A DNA stretch of 64,000 nt from NCBI GenBank assembly GCA_002365595.1, contig DFAM01000016.1, forward strand, positions 109,360 to 173,359, written 5' to 3'. Below, piece by piece: positions 8,942 to 16,999 of this stretch (position 1 is the stretch's first letter; every line of letters starts with the position of its first letter). Below the pieces are notes generated by a model. That model made no database searches. It was given only the letters and a program-made list of their open reading frames with translations, and had not been told where the DNA came from. The translations under genes and the position numbers were made by a program. This DNA is from Acinetobacter sp. UBA3106 (GTDB taxonomy: Bacteria; Pseudomonadota; Gammaproteobacteria; Pseudomonadales; Moraxellaceae).

Positions 8942-10060
8942 ATGAAAGTAGGTCTGGTCGGTTGGCGCGGGATGGTTGGTTCTGTCCTTATGCAACGTAT
9001 GGTTGAAGAGAATGATTTTGCTCATTTTGAGCCATTCTATTTTTCTACCAGTAATGCCGGTGGTGAAGCACCTGCGTTTGGCGGTAAAACCGCCCCAGCA
9101 CTTATGGATGCATCAGACATTAGCAGTCTGAAGCAAATGGATGTCATTATTACCTGTCAAGGCGGCGACTATACCTCCGAGATTTTTCCTAAGCTAAAAG
9201 CTGAAGGCTGGAATGGTTACTGGATTGATGCTGCATCTACCTTACGTATGGCGGATGAAGCGATTATCGTACTTGATCCGGTCAACATGAACGTGATCAA
9301 AGATGGCTTGGTGAATGGCACTAAAACATTTGTGGGTGGTAACTGCACAGTTTCATTGATGCTGATGGGCTTAGGCGGTCTATTCCAGAACAATCTGGTG
9401 GAATGGGCAACCTCAATGACTTATCAGGCAGCTTCTGGTGCAGGCGCGCAAAACATGCGTGAACTGATCACTGGTATGGGCTACCTGTACAACAACACTA
9501 AAGATTTGTTAGACGACCCACGCTCTCCTATTTTAGACATTGATTCTAAAATTGCTCAATTACAGCGCGGTGAAGGCTTCCCTTCAGCCAACTTTGGTGT
9601 GCCTTTAGCAGGTTCACTCATTCCTTATATCGACAAACAGCTGGAAAGCGGTCAGTCTAAAGAAGAATGGAAAGGCCAGGTTGAAACCAACAAGATCCTC
9701 GGTAACCAACAAATTGTTCCTATTGATGGTCACTGTGTGCGTATTGGGGCAATGCGTTGTCACTCACAAGCATTGACCTTGAAACTTCGTAAAGATGTTC
9801 CATTAGATGAAATCGAAGATATCATCGCCAATGCAAATGACTGGTCTAAAGTGGTACCTAATACACGTGAAGCATCAATGACTGATCTTACACCTGTAGC
9901 AGTAACAGGTACCCTGTCTGTTCCAGTCGGCCGTTTACGTAAACTGAACATGGGTAAAGAATACTTGGGCGCGTTCACTGTCGGTGACCAGTTGCTTTGG
10001 GGTGCTGCGGAACCTTTACGTCGTATGCTACGTATCCTGATTGATTACAAAAATACTTAA
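8942..10060 (+). CDS. asd: Aspartate-semialdehyde dehydrogenase
   Basis: The enzyme reduces aspartyl phosphate to aspartate semialdehyde, the branch to lysine, diaminopimelate, threonine and methionine. The NADP-binding loop GLVGWRGMVGS is at residues 4-14 and the catalytic cysteine is C135 in FVGGNCTVSLM. The active-site block CVRIGAMRCHSQALT is in the C-terminal half. ATG 8942 is chosen because it gives the canonical MKVGLVGWRGMVGS start. At 372 residues it has the usual length for the gammaproteobacterial form. Confidence 0.96.
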   Translation: MKVGLVGWRGMVGSVLMQRMVEENDFAHFEPFYFSTSNAGGEAPAFGGKTAPALMDASDISSLKQMDVIITCQGGDYTSEIFPKLKAEGWNGYWIDAASTLRMADEAIIVLDPVNMNVIKDGLVNGTKTFVGGNCTVSLMLMGLGGLFQNNLVEWATSMTYQAASGAGAQNMRELITGMGYLYNNTKDLLDDPRSPILDIDSKIAQLQRGEGFPSANFGVPLAGSLIPYIDKQLESGQSKEEWKGQVETNKILGNQQIVPIDGHCVRIGAMRCHSQALTLKLRKDVPLDEIEDIIANANDWSKVVPNTREASMTDLTPVAVTGTLSVPVGRLRKLNMGKEYLGAFTVGDQLLWGAAEPLRRMLRILIDYKNT

Positions 10061-10082
10061 TGGCTCATTGAAAGAAAAAAAT

Positions 10083-10114
10083 AAAAGTCGGTCATAATTG
10101 ATCGGCTTTTTTTA
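10083..10114 (+). terminator. Terminator after asd
   Basis: AAAGTCGGTCA pairs with TGATCGGCTTT (two G-T pairs) across a short loop, followed by a run of T residues, 23 bases after the asd stop. Confidence 0.8.
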
Positions 10115-10207
10115 TGTATCCTTTATGTTAAATGTTTTACAATTATTCAACACCTCGCTAATCTATAACTTTCGCAATGCGATAAAAAAACCGAGCTAAA
10201 GATTAAG

Positions 10208-11647
10208 ATGACCGTATATAACAAATTAAAGATAGCCATTTTAGCCATTATTGCTTCGCAGAATATTCATGCGATTACTATTGATCCTATTCAAGTTCAA
10301 TCTGCGGCAGGTGAACTCTTATATGCGGAAATGAATTTTCGCAATGCTGATCCTCAGGCACAAATCCAGGCCAGCCTGGCGGATGTCGAAGATATCGCAA
10401 CTTTAGGCGTTGTCTATCAACCTCCCGGACATCTTAATTTTTTTACCCGTCGCGATAGCTCGGGCAATGGTGTGATTACCATTACTTCTTCACGCCCCTT
10501 AACTGAATCTGAACTGAACATTATTATTAAAATTCAGGAAGGTAATGCCACCCGTTTACAGCATATCAAAACACCTTTGCAACGCAGCCAGGTAAAGGCA
10601 CAGGCACGGGTTTCAGGTAATGAAAAACCGTTAACGCCTATCACGATTGTCAGTGAAAAAGATATCGCCTTACAACTGCCTGAAAGCACGCAATATCGGA
10701 TTGAAAAACCACAAACGGCATTACAGACCTCATTTGAAGCGCCATTAAAGCTCAATAAAGCGGCCCCACCGAGTTTAAATAATAACTCTACTGCACCTGT
10801 GGTCATTTCAGCAATGGTGATCCCATCTGCGCAGCCGGCCCCCCTTCCCCAAAATGCTCCAGCTGACCCAAAGAGTGCAATACCGGCACAAATTGCCACA
10901 AAAAATGAAGTAAGAATTCCAAACAATTCAAATAGCTCTACCTCATCAGACCCTTTAGTCAGACAATATGCAGCATCGGCACAACAAACACTGGCTAAAC
11001 CGAAGGTGGTAGCAGAACCCGTAGCAGCAGCTGCGCCAAAAACCAGACCAGAAACGGCGCCTACCCCCTCGCCTCAGCCTGCAGTTACAGCTCAGACCAG
11101 TACGCATGTAGTGAAATCTAATGAATCACTCTGGGCAATTGCATCACGTGTGGCTACTGAACAAAATCGTCCAATTGGCGAAGTCATGAAACAAATCAAG
11201 GCCAATAATGAACATGCCTTCATTCAAGGGGACGTGAATCGTTTACGCCGTGGAGCTGCCCTGAATTTAAATACTGCCGGCGCCGCTAAGGAAGAGCAGA
11301 AAGCAAAAGTTGCCCATTTAGCCCAAGCGCCAGCCAAACATTCCAATCAGTCAGCTAAGGCCAAATACCGCTTGAATCAGGCTGAAATGAGCCTGGTTGC
11401 AGAGAAAGAACAAGATTCAGCCAGCGGTTCTGCTAAAAAGAACACGAAAAAAAATCAAACTTCAAACGAGTTGTCATTAAAAGTTATGACATCGCGTAAA
11501 AAAACCGTTAAATTACAGAGAAACGTAACACAGTTAGATTTGGCATTGCGTCAAAAGGATCACAGAATTCAATTATTAAATACTCGTCTTGCTCAACTGC
11601 AACAGCAATTGAAAGCACAACAAGTACAGAAAAAGCCAACACACTAA
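10208..11647 (+). CDS. FimV-like protein, N-terminal periplasmic part with LysM domain
   Basis: A signal peptide (residues 1-22, cut after NIHA) leads into the FimV N-terminal domain (ITIDPIQVQSAAGELLYAEMNF...). A Pro/Ala-rich linker follows, then a LysM peptidoglycan-binding domain at about residues 300-350 (STHVVKSNESLWAIASRV; FIQGDVNRLRRGAALNL). The C-terminus is a coiled coil (LRQKDHRIQLLNTRLAQLQQQL). FimV proteins organise type IV pilus and polar assemblies. In Pseudomonas the LysM, transmembrane and cytoplasmic tetratricopeptide parts form one chain; here this frame stops after the coiled coil and the membrane and cytoplasmic parts follow in a second gene 70 bases downstream. Confidence 0.82.
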   Translation: MTVYNKLKIAILAIIASQNIHAITIDPIQVQSAAGELLYAEMNFRNADPQAQIQASLADVEDIATLGVVYQPPGHLNFFTRRDSSGNGVITITSSRPLTESELNIIIKIQEGNATRLQHIKTPLQRSQVKAQARVSGNEKPLTPITIVSEKDIALQLPESTQYRIEKPQTALQTSFEAPLKLNKAAPPSLNNNSTAPVVISAMVIPSAQPAPLPQNAPADPKSAIPAQIATKNEVRIPNNSNSSTSSDPLVRQYAASAQQTLAKPKVVAEPVAAAAPKTRPETAPTPSPQPAVTAQTSTHVVKSNESLWAIASRVATEQNRPIGEVMKQIKANNEHAFIQGDVNRLRRGAALNLNTAGAAKEEQKAKVAHLAQAPAKHSNQSAKAKYRLNQAEMSLVAEKEQDSASGSAKKNTKKNQTSNELSLKVMTSRKKTVKLQRNVTQLDLALRQKDHRIQLLNTRLAQLQQQLKAQQVQKKPTH

Positions 11648-11717
11648 GGTGTTATACAATTTGATTTTTTAGGATAGGGTTCATTGATAACAACTCAATC
11701 CTGTAAGGGGTAACAAC

Positions 11718-13019
11718 ATGCTGCTTTATGTGATTCCGTTTATATTGTTATTAGTGATCGCAATTGTATTTAAAAAGCGCGAAGCAAGTAAACAAGCAGA
11801 ACAAACATCGAAGGCGAAAACCAAAAAAGCCACTTCAACCAAAAAGTCACCACAGAAAACTCAAATTGTGGAAAATTCGGTTGTTACGAAGAAAAAAACC
11901 ACCCCTTTAGCTACCGATGTACGTAATAAAATTGAAGGGCTGATTCGCGAGAATAATTTTTTCTCAGCTGAGGCACAGATTAATCAGGCTTTAAATAAAG
12001 ACAATTCACAGCATGAGTTGTATTTACTATTGCTGGATATTCATATCTTGCAGAAAGATGAATTTGCAATCAGCCAGCTCATTAATCATCTACGTTCATT
12101 AGAACTGGACGATTTTCTAGAACAGGCCTTGGCTAAAAAAGAAGCCCATGAAAAACAAACGGGAAGCTCTAGAGATAGCATTGATTTCAAACCTGAATCA
12201 TTTATCGCTCCCGCGGCTGAACCGGTGGTTGCTGAAAGCAAGAAGAATACGGCAGATTTTGATGCTTTAATGAATGATGCTGCTGCAACAAATGATCTTG
12301 CTTTTGATCAGTTACAGCAAAATCAGCTGGCTCCGCAAACTGCAGTTGTTGACGAAATTAAACCGCTTGATTTCAGCAGCCTTTCACTGGATTCAACGGC
12401 AGAAGTAGCAACCGCACCCGTTCAAGAAATCAAGCCTTTAGATTTTAATACCCTTAATCTTGATCCTGCACCTATAACAGAAACTAAGCCAGAAGCTGCC
12501 CCAGTTCAGGAAATTCAGCCTTTAGATTTCTCATTCAGTTTAGACACTGTAACAAATCAACAAGCAGAAACTGAGAAAGCTGCAAGTATTGAACCTGTTG
12601 TAGCAGAAAGACCTGAGTTTAATTTTGACTTTTCCGTTGCAGAAACTCCAGCAGCCGAAGCAAAAGTTGCAGTTGAACAGACTATCCCAAGCTTAGACCT
12701 AGACTTTAATTTAGAGCCAGCGACTACAATTGAAGAGCCAACTGTTGAAGTAGCTCCAGCGAAAGCGTCAGGTGTAAGTTTTGATATTAGCAATATCAGC
12801 TCATCTGCAGCCAAAGCAGATAAAAATGATCCATTGGTTCAATCATTTCCGGAACTGATGGAAGTGGATGAAATTAACCTGAATCTGGAACTGGCACAGC
12901 AATATATCCAACTCGGTGCTTATGAATCAGCACGTGAATTATTGGCAGAGCAAGAGGCTAGCTATACCTCTGACCAGCGCCAACAAGCGGATCTTTTACG
13001 CAATCAAATAGCATCTTAA
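11718..13019 (+). CDS. FimV-like protein, transmembrane and cytoplasmic C-terminal part
   Basis: The protein opens with one membrane helix (LLYVIPFILLLVIAIVF, residues 2-18) and a Lys-rich stop-transfer stretch. It continues with a helical repeat region (about 70-145), a long acidic linker containing repeated IKPLDFS/IQPLDFS motifs (at least four, about 210-280), and a C-terminal domain (DEINLNLELAQQYIQLGAYESARELL) that matches the FimV C-terminal tetratricopeptide-like module. It has its own start with AAGGGG 9 bases upstream. Together with the gene before it, it makes up all parts of a FimV. Whether the split is native or a lineage-specific fission needs comparison with relatives. Confidence 0.8.
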   Translation: MLLYVIPFILLLVIAIVFKKREASKQAEQTSKAKTKKATSTKKSPQKTQIVENSVVTKKKTTPLATDVRNKIEGLIRENNFFSAEAQINQALNKDNSQHELYLLLLDIHILQKDEFAISQLINHLRSLELDDFLEQALAKKEAHEKQTGSSRDSIDFKPESFIAPAAEPVVAESKKNTADFDALMNDAAATNDLAFDQLQQNQLAPQTAVVDEIKPLDFSSLSLDSTAEVATAPVQEIKPLDFNTLNLDPAPITETKPEAAPVQEIQPLDFSFSLDTVTNQQAETEKAASIEPVVAERPEFNFDFSVAETPAAEAKVAVEQTIPSLDLDFNLEPATTIEEPTVEVAPAKASGVSFDISNISSSAAKADKNDPLVQSFPELMEVDEINLNLELAQQYIQLGAYESARELLAEQEASYTSDQRQQADLLRNQIAS

Positions 13020-13037
13020 GCGATTTCGATCTACTAT

Positions 13038-13065
13038 AAAGCAGTCATCCTTGGCTGCTTTTTTT
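13038..13065 (+). terminator. Terminator between the fimV-like gene and the asparaginase gene
   Basis: AAAGCAGTC pairs with GGCTGCTTT and is followed by a T-run that ends exactly at the ATG of the asparaginase gene. It is 18 bases after the stop at 13019. Confidence 0.75.
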
Positions 13066-14040
13066 ATGATGAAAAAAATAGCGTTAATTTATATGGGCGG
13101 TACATTTGGCTGTATTGGTGATCCACTCAGCCCGATGCCAGCTGAACAATTTATTCCGAAACTGCAACATATTCTCCCCCTAGATCAGCAGATCGAATGT
13201 TTTGTTGCACCAGTTATTCAAGACAGTAGCGCCTGCACAGCCACAGACTGGCTGAAACTGGTTCAGTATATTCAACAGCTTCAGCTACAGCAGTTTCAGC
13301 ATTTTGTCATTATTCATGGCACCGATACCCTAAGTTATGCCAGTGCCGTGCTGTCACGCTTTTTAGGTCAATCTGCGCATGTGGTGATGACCGGTAGCCA
13401 GTATCCCCTGTTAAATGCTGCGGGAGACAATAGCCGTGAATTTACCGATGCTATTGATAATTTAAACTTTGCTCTGGACTGCGTGATTAAATATCCGGTT
13501 GGGGTCTATTTGGCCTTTCATCATCAATTGATTCATGCCCAGACAGCGTTAAAAATCCATACCACAGAACTGGATGCCTTTGGCGGTATCAATGCAGCAC
13601 AGCCAATCGCTCTCTCCAGCCAGCATCAGCATATTGTGCATGAGGATGATATCAACAAGGCGGCAACCTTCAACTGTTTAAGTCTGATGATGCAGCCGCT
13701 GGATTTGGCTCAGCAAGTGGCAAATTTGCAAACCATTTGCCAAGCACCGCCAAATTGCCTGATCCTGCAAGGGTTCGGTAGCGGTAATCTGGCAGTAAAT
13801 AGCGCCTTCATTAACTGGCTTCAAAAACTGCAACAAGCAGGCTGTGTCGTCATTCTTACCACTCAAGTTCCTTTTGGTGGCATCAATCAACGTTATGCGA
13901 TTAGTCAGTGGATACAACAAGCCAATATCATCCTGAATGATTGTCTAGGACATGCAGATCTTTATGCAAAAGCACTGAAAATGTATTTACAATACGACAC
14001 TGTAGACCAATGGCAGTCACATTGGCATGATCACGTGTAA
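13066..14040 (+). CDS. Asparaginase, type I (cytoplasmic) family
   Basis: The 324-residue protein shows the two asparaginase signatures: IYMGGTFGC with the nucleophilic Thr near residue 14, and IIHGTDTLSYAS with the second Thr/Asp pair. MTGSQYPLL and NSREFTDAIDN are further family blocks. It hydrolyses asparagine to aspartate and ammonia. No signal peptide is seen, so it should be cytoplasmic. ATG 13066 (or 13069) directly follows a terminator T-run, leaving no room for a normal ribosome-binding site; the TTG at 13051 lies inside the terminator stem and is unlikely to be the start. It is 12 bases upstream of truA. Confidence 0.85.
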   Translation: MMKKIALIYMGGTFGCIGDPLSPMPAEQFIPKLQHILPLDQQIECFVAPVIQDSSACTATDWLKLVQYIQQLQLQQFQHFVIIHGTDTLSYASAVLSRFLGQSAHVVMTGSQYPLLNAAGDNSREFTDAIDNLNFALDCVIKYPVGVYLAFHHQLIHAQTALKIHTTELDAFGGINAAQPIALSSQHQHIVHEDDINKAATFNCLSLMMQPLDLAQQVANLQTICQAPPNCLILQGFGSGNLAVNSAFINWLQKLQQAGCVVILTTQVPFGGINQRYAISQWIQQANIILNDCLGHADLYAKALKMYLQYDTVDQWQSHWHDHV

Positions 14041-14052
14041 TTTGAGGTAAAT

Positions 14053-14850
14053 ATGCAACGTTTTGCAGTCGGTATTGAGTTTTGTGGCATTCGATATAGA
14101 GGTTGGCAAACTCAACAACCTGGCGTACCAAGCGTGCAGGAAACCATTGAAAAAGTGCTCAGTAAAATTGCCGATGAACCGATTATTTTGCACGGTGCCG
14201 GCCGTACCGATGCCGGTGTCCATGCCACCAATATGGTTGCCCATTTTGATACCCATGCCATTCGCCCGATTCGTGGCTGGCTGATGGGGGCAAACAGTCA
14301 ACTTCCTAAAGATATCGCCTTCCAGTGGATCAAGGAAATGGATCACGATTTCCATGCCCGTTTTAAAGCTCAGGCGCGTCGCTATCGCTATGTGGTCTAC
14401 AACAACCCGCAGCGCCCTGCACTTCTCCATAAACAGGTTACCCATGCCTACTATCCACTGGATGTAGAGAAGATGATTGCAGCGGCGAAAAAATTTGAAG
14501 GCACACATAATTTTGAAAGCTTCCGTGCTGCAGCCTGCCAGTCCAATCAACCAGTTCGTCATGTCAAACATTGTCGCCTGATTCAGCATGGTTGTTATCT
14601 GGTGTTAGATATTCAAGCAGATGGCTTCCTGCATCACATGGTACGCAACATCATGGGCTGTTTACTGGAAATTGGTCAGGGCATGTATGAGGTTGACCAT
14701 ATTGACAATATTTTTGCCGCTGAAGACCGTAAAGCAGCAGGCATCACTGCCCCACCGGATGGCTTGTATTTCATCCATGCCGATTATCCGGAGCAATTTG
14801 AGCTGCCTAAAATGCCATTAGGCCCGCACTGGCTCAATATGCCTGAATAA
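14053..14850 (+). CDS. truA: tRNA pseudouridine(38-40) synthase TruA
   Basis: The enzyme isomerises U38-U40 in tRNA anticodon arms. The catalytic aspartate is D53 in GAGRTDAGVHA, and FLHHMVRNIMG is the conserved C-terminal block. Length 265 aa is normal. Its ATG is 12 bases after the asparaginase stop, with GAGGT upstream, so the two genes are probably translated from one message. Confidence 0.95.
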   Translation: MQRFAVGIEFCGIRYRGWQTQQPGVPSVQETIEKVLSKIADEPIILHGAGRTDAGVHATNMVAHFDTHAIRPIRGWLMGANSQLPKDIAFQWIKEMDHDFHARFKAQARRYRYVVYNNPQRPALLHKQVTHAYYPLDVEKMIAAAKKFEGTHNFESFRAAACQSNQPVRHVKHCRLIQHGCYLVLDIQADGFLHHMVRNIMGCLLEIGQGMYEVDHIDNIFAAEDRKAAGITAPPDGLYFIHADYPEQFELPKMPLGPHWLNMPE

Positions 14851-14869
14851 CTTATTTTAATGATATTTA

Positions 14870-14927
14870 CCTCCCCCTCACCCCTTCTTAACGGAGGGGG
14901 AAAGTTCCTCCCTTTTTCAAAGGGAGG
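14870..14927. repeat. Pyrimidine-rich double-hairpin repeat, family 2, copy 1
   Basis: CCCCCTC (14873-14879) pairs with GAGGGGG (14894-14900), and CCTCCCTTT (14907-14915) pairs with AAAGGGAGG (14919-14927). It lies between the convergent truA and AraC-type genes and may also end truA transcription. Similar CCT-rich hairpins occur at 30431 and 55097. Confidence 0.6.
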
Positions 14928-14941
14928 CTAGGAGGGATCTT

Positions 14942-15949
14942 TTAACGCTGCTTCCTTTTTCTATATTCCACTGGCGTCTCATTGGTCCAGCGCTTAAAAG
15001 CACGGTAAAACGTACTCGGCTCGGAAAACCCAGTGAGGTACACAATCCGCTCAACACTTTCCGCAGTATTGGCCAATAATTTCTTTGCCAAACGACAGCG
15101 ATAGTCGGACAGAATTTGCTGAAAACTGGTATTGGCTTCACTCAGCTGGGTACGTAAACGGCGCGGCGTGATATTCAAATGCGTGGCTACAGTTTCCAAA
15201 GTGGTTTCACCACTTTCTAAAGTCGAACCAATCGCGCGGCGCACTTCACCAACCAGATCATAACGCGCTAGCTCTTGCAGCTTTTCAATCGCTAATTGCT
15301 CATGCAATTGCAGCAATTCAGGTTCAGCCTGCCATAACTGATAATCTAAAATCGCGGGATCGAAATATAAACGGGTTTCTTTTTGCCCTAAGCTGACCGG
15401 ACACTCATAGACACGGAAATATTCATCATCAGGTGCGCCCTGACTAAAGTTAAAATCGATATAGATCGGCTGAAAACGACCTTCAGTAATAAATTTAAAG
15501 AAACGTAATACGCCTGATAATGCACATTCCGAAAAATGCCGATTGACGATATTTTCACCCCAAGGCTGCTCACCATTGGTTAAATAGCAGCGATCATCTT
15601 CAATCACCAGTTTGGCATGAAAGGCATCACTGATCAGGCGCTGATAGGCCAGTGCACGCTTTAGCCCTTCCCCAAAATTTTCACTGGAAATGAACAGGTG
15701 TTCGATCACCTGACCACGGTATAAAGGCAGGTGCTCACCCAAATGCAAACCAATATCGGGATCCTTACTGACCTCTTCCGCAGCCACCCAAAACGCATAT
15801 TGAGCACTGAGCGGGGTACGATCATTGGTTTCGACCTGATTTAAGGCCACACCAGCTTTCATTAAAATTTCTTCAGTTGGCAAACCTGCACGACGAATGG
15901 CTTGATAACCCAATCGTAAAACAACTGATGCATCAGTTAGCTGACCCAC
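14942..15949 (-). CDS. AraC family transcriptional regulator with N-terminal arabinose-binding-like domain
   Basis: A 335-residue regulator of the OruR/ArgR-like AraC group. The N-terminal 190 residues match the ligand-sensing domain of that group (ending in FNFSQGAPDDEYFRVYECPVSLG). The C-terminal 100 residues hold two helix-turn-helix motifs; VATHLNITPRRLRTQL and ERIVYLTGFSEPSTFYRAFKRWTNETPVEYRK are diagnostic. The ligand and target genes are not evident from the neighbours, which are housekeeping genes. Confidence 0.88.
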   Translation of the reverse strand: MGQLTDASVVLRLGYQAIRRAGLPTEEILMKAGVALNQVETNDRTPLSAQYAFWVAAEEVSKDPDIGLHLGEHLPLYRGQVIEHLFISSENFGEGLKRALAYQRLISDAFHAKLVIEDDRCYLTNGEQPWGENIVNRHFSECALSGVLRFFKFITEGRFQPIYIDFNFSQGAPDDEYFRVYECPVSLGQKETRLYFDPAILDYQLWQAEPELLQLHEQLAIEKLQELARYDLVGEVRRAIGSTLESGETTLETVATHLNITPRRLRTQLSEANTSFQQILSDYRCRLAKKLLANTAESVERIVYLTGFSEPSTFYRAFKRWTNETPVEYRKRKQR

Positions 15950-16117
15950 GCAAAGACCTTCCTTGTATGTTCTTCATTTATACTTAAAAAGATTGATTTT
16001 AGATTAACTGCGATTGACCAAACTGACAACAGAACAATGCGCTTTTTTACAGAAAATCTTTATACGGAGAGTTCGCTTATTTAACTGACAGATGAACCAG
16101 CAAAGCCGCATTGTGCC

Positions 16118-16146
16118 TTGTTTTATGCAAAAAAATTGACTATAAT
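16118..16146 (+). promoter_or_regulatory. Sigma-70 promoter for infA
   Basis: TTGTTT (16118-16123), a 17-base spacer and a perfect TATAAT (16141-16146) lie 34 bases before the infA start. Confidence 0.7.
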
Positions 16147-16180
16147 TTGCGCCTTTCCAATTTATTCATTCAGGTAGGCT

Positions 16181-16402
16181 ATGGCCAATAAAGAGGAACT
16201 CATCGAGTTCGAAGGCGTTGTCACCGAGACGCTTCCTAATACTATGTTCCGTGTACGTTTAGAGAACGGTCACGAAGTGATTGCCCACATCTCTGGTAAA
16301 ATGCGTAAACACTATATTCGTATTTTGACTGGCGACAGTGTGAAAGTAGAAATGACCCCTTATGATTTGACCAAGGGTCGTATTACTTATCGTGCACGCT
16401 AA
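16181..16402 (+). CDS. infA: Translation initiation factor IF-1
   Basis: A 73-residue single S1/OB-fold protein, MANKEELIEFEGVV...HISGKMRKHYIRILTGDSVKVEMTPYDLTKGRITYR, which is nearly invariant in bacteria. It binds the ribosomal A site during initiation. It stands alone with its own promoter and terminator. Confidence 0.98.
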   Translation: MANKEELIEFEGVVTETLPNTMFRVRLENGHEVIAHISGKMRKHYIRILTGDSVKVEMTPYDLTKGRITYRAR

Positions 16403-16416
16403 GTTTTAGCGTAAGC

Positions 16417-16443
16417 AAAAGCCACTTAAACAGTGGCTTTTTT
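16417..16443 (+). terminator. Terminator after infA
   Basis: AAAAGCCAC pairs with GTGGCTTTT across a 7-base loop, followed by T residues. Confidence 0.88.
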
Positions 16444-16536
16444 ATTGGGTTTATACTTACTGACCGTGTATCAAATCACAACGTTCATTCAAATTTCTCT
16501 GTTTAAAATAAGGTTTTATGCAACAGAGAAAAGGTC

Positions 16537-16938
16537 ATGTCATTTCTTCATTCTCTCGGTCTTTTTGCAATTCTGGGCTTGTTGTATGGCTGTACCACAT
16601 CCCCCCTAACCAGCGCACAACAACGTGATGCCTATTTACAGCAATTCATCGGGCAAACCAGTCAAAACATTCAAGCTAAACTCGATTTGAACAGCATAGG
16701 TTACCAGCAGGTGTTGGCGCCTGTTGCAAATCAACAGACACTCACTTATACAGTGATGCGTCCTGTCACCATTCCGGTACCGATGGCACAGAATCCTGCC
16801 GATATCGATGCTGGCAATATTCCCATACCCGTGACACCTCGAGCCCAAAGTTATGATGTCGATTTGCAATGTAAAATTATCTATCGTTTAGAAAACAACA
16901 TAGCTAAATCGGTTTATTACACGGGTCGTACCTGTTAA
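16537..16938 (+). CDS. Small putative lipoprotein (133 aa)
   Basis: The N-terminus is a lipoprotein signal with the lipobox LLYGC at about residues 15-19, so the mature protein begins with lipidated Cys19. The mature part is 115 residues with a Pro-rich middle (TIPVPMAQNPADIDAGNIPIPVTP) and two further Cys near the C-terminus (LQCKI and GRTC) that could form a disulfide. No family recognised. Confidence 0.75.
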   Translation: MSFLHSLGLFAILGLLYGCTTSPLTSAQQRDAYLQQFIGQTSQNIQAKLDLNSIGYQQVLAPVANQQTLTYTVMRPVTIPVPMAQNPADIDAGNIPIPVTPRAQSYDVDLQCKIIYRLENNIAKSVYYTGRTC

Positions 16939-16956
16939 AGCCTTGTGAAAAGCAAT

Positions 16957-16986
16957 AAAAAAACGCAGCTCAAGGCTGCGTTTTTA
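16957..16986. terminator. Bidirectional terminator between the lipoprotein gene and leuB
   Basis: ACGCAGC and GCTGCGT pair across a 5-base loop, with an A-run before and a T-run after, so it can serve both convergent genes. Confidence 0.88.
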
Positions 16987-16999
16987 CGATTTAGTGAAA

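Noticed and set aside
10534..10926. 130-codon frame antisense to the fimV-like gene
   Set aside because: Lies wholly opposite a well-supported gene and lacks any start signal.
14017..14589. 190-codon frame antisense to truA
   Set aside because: Opposite a conserved housekeeping gene and with no family features.
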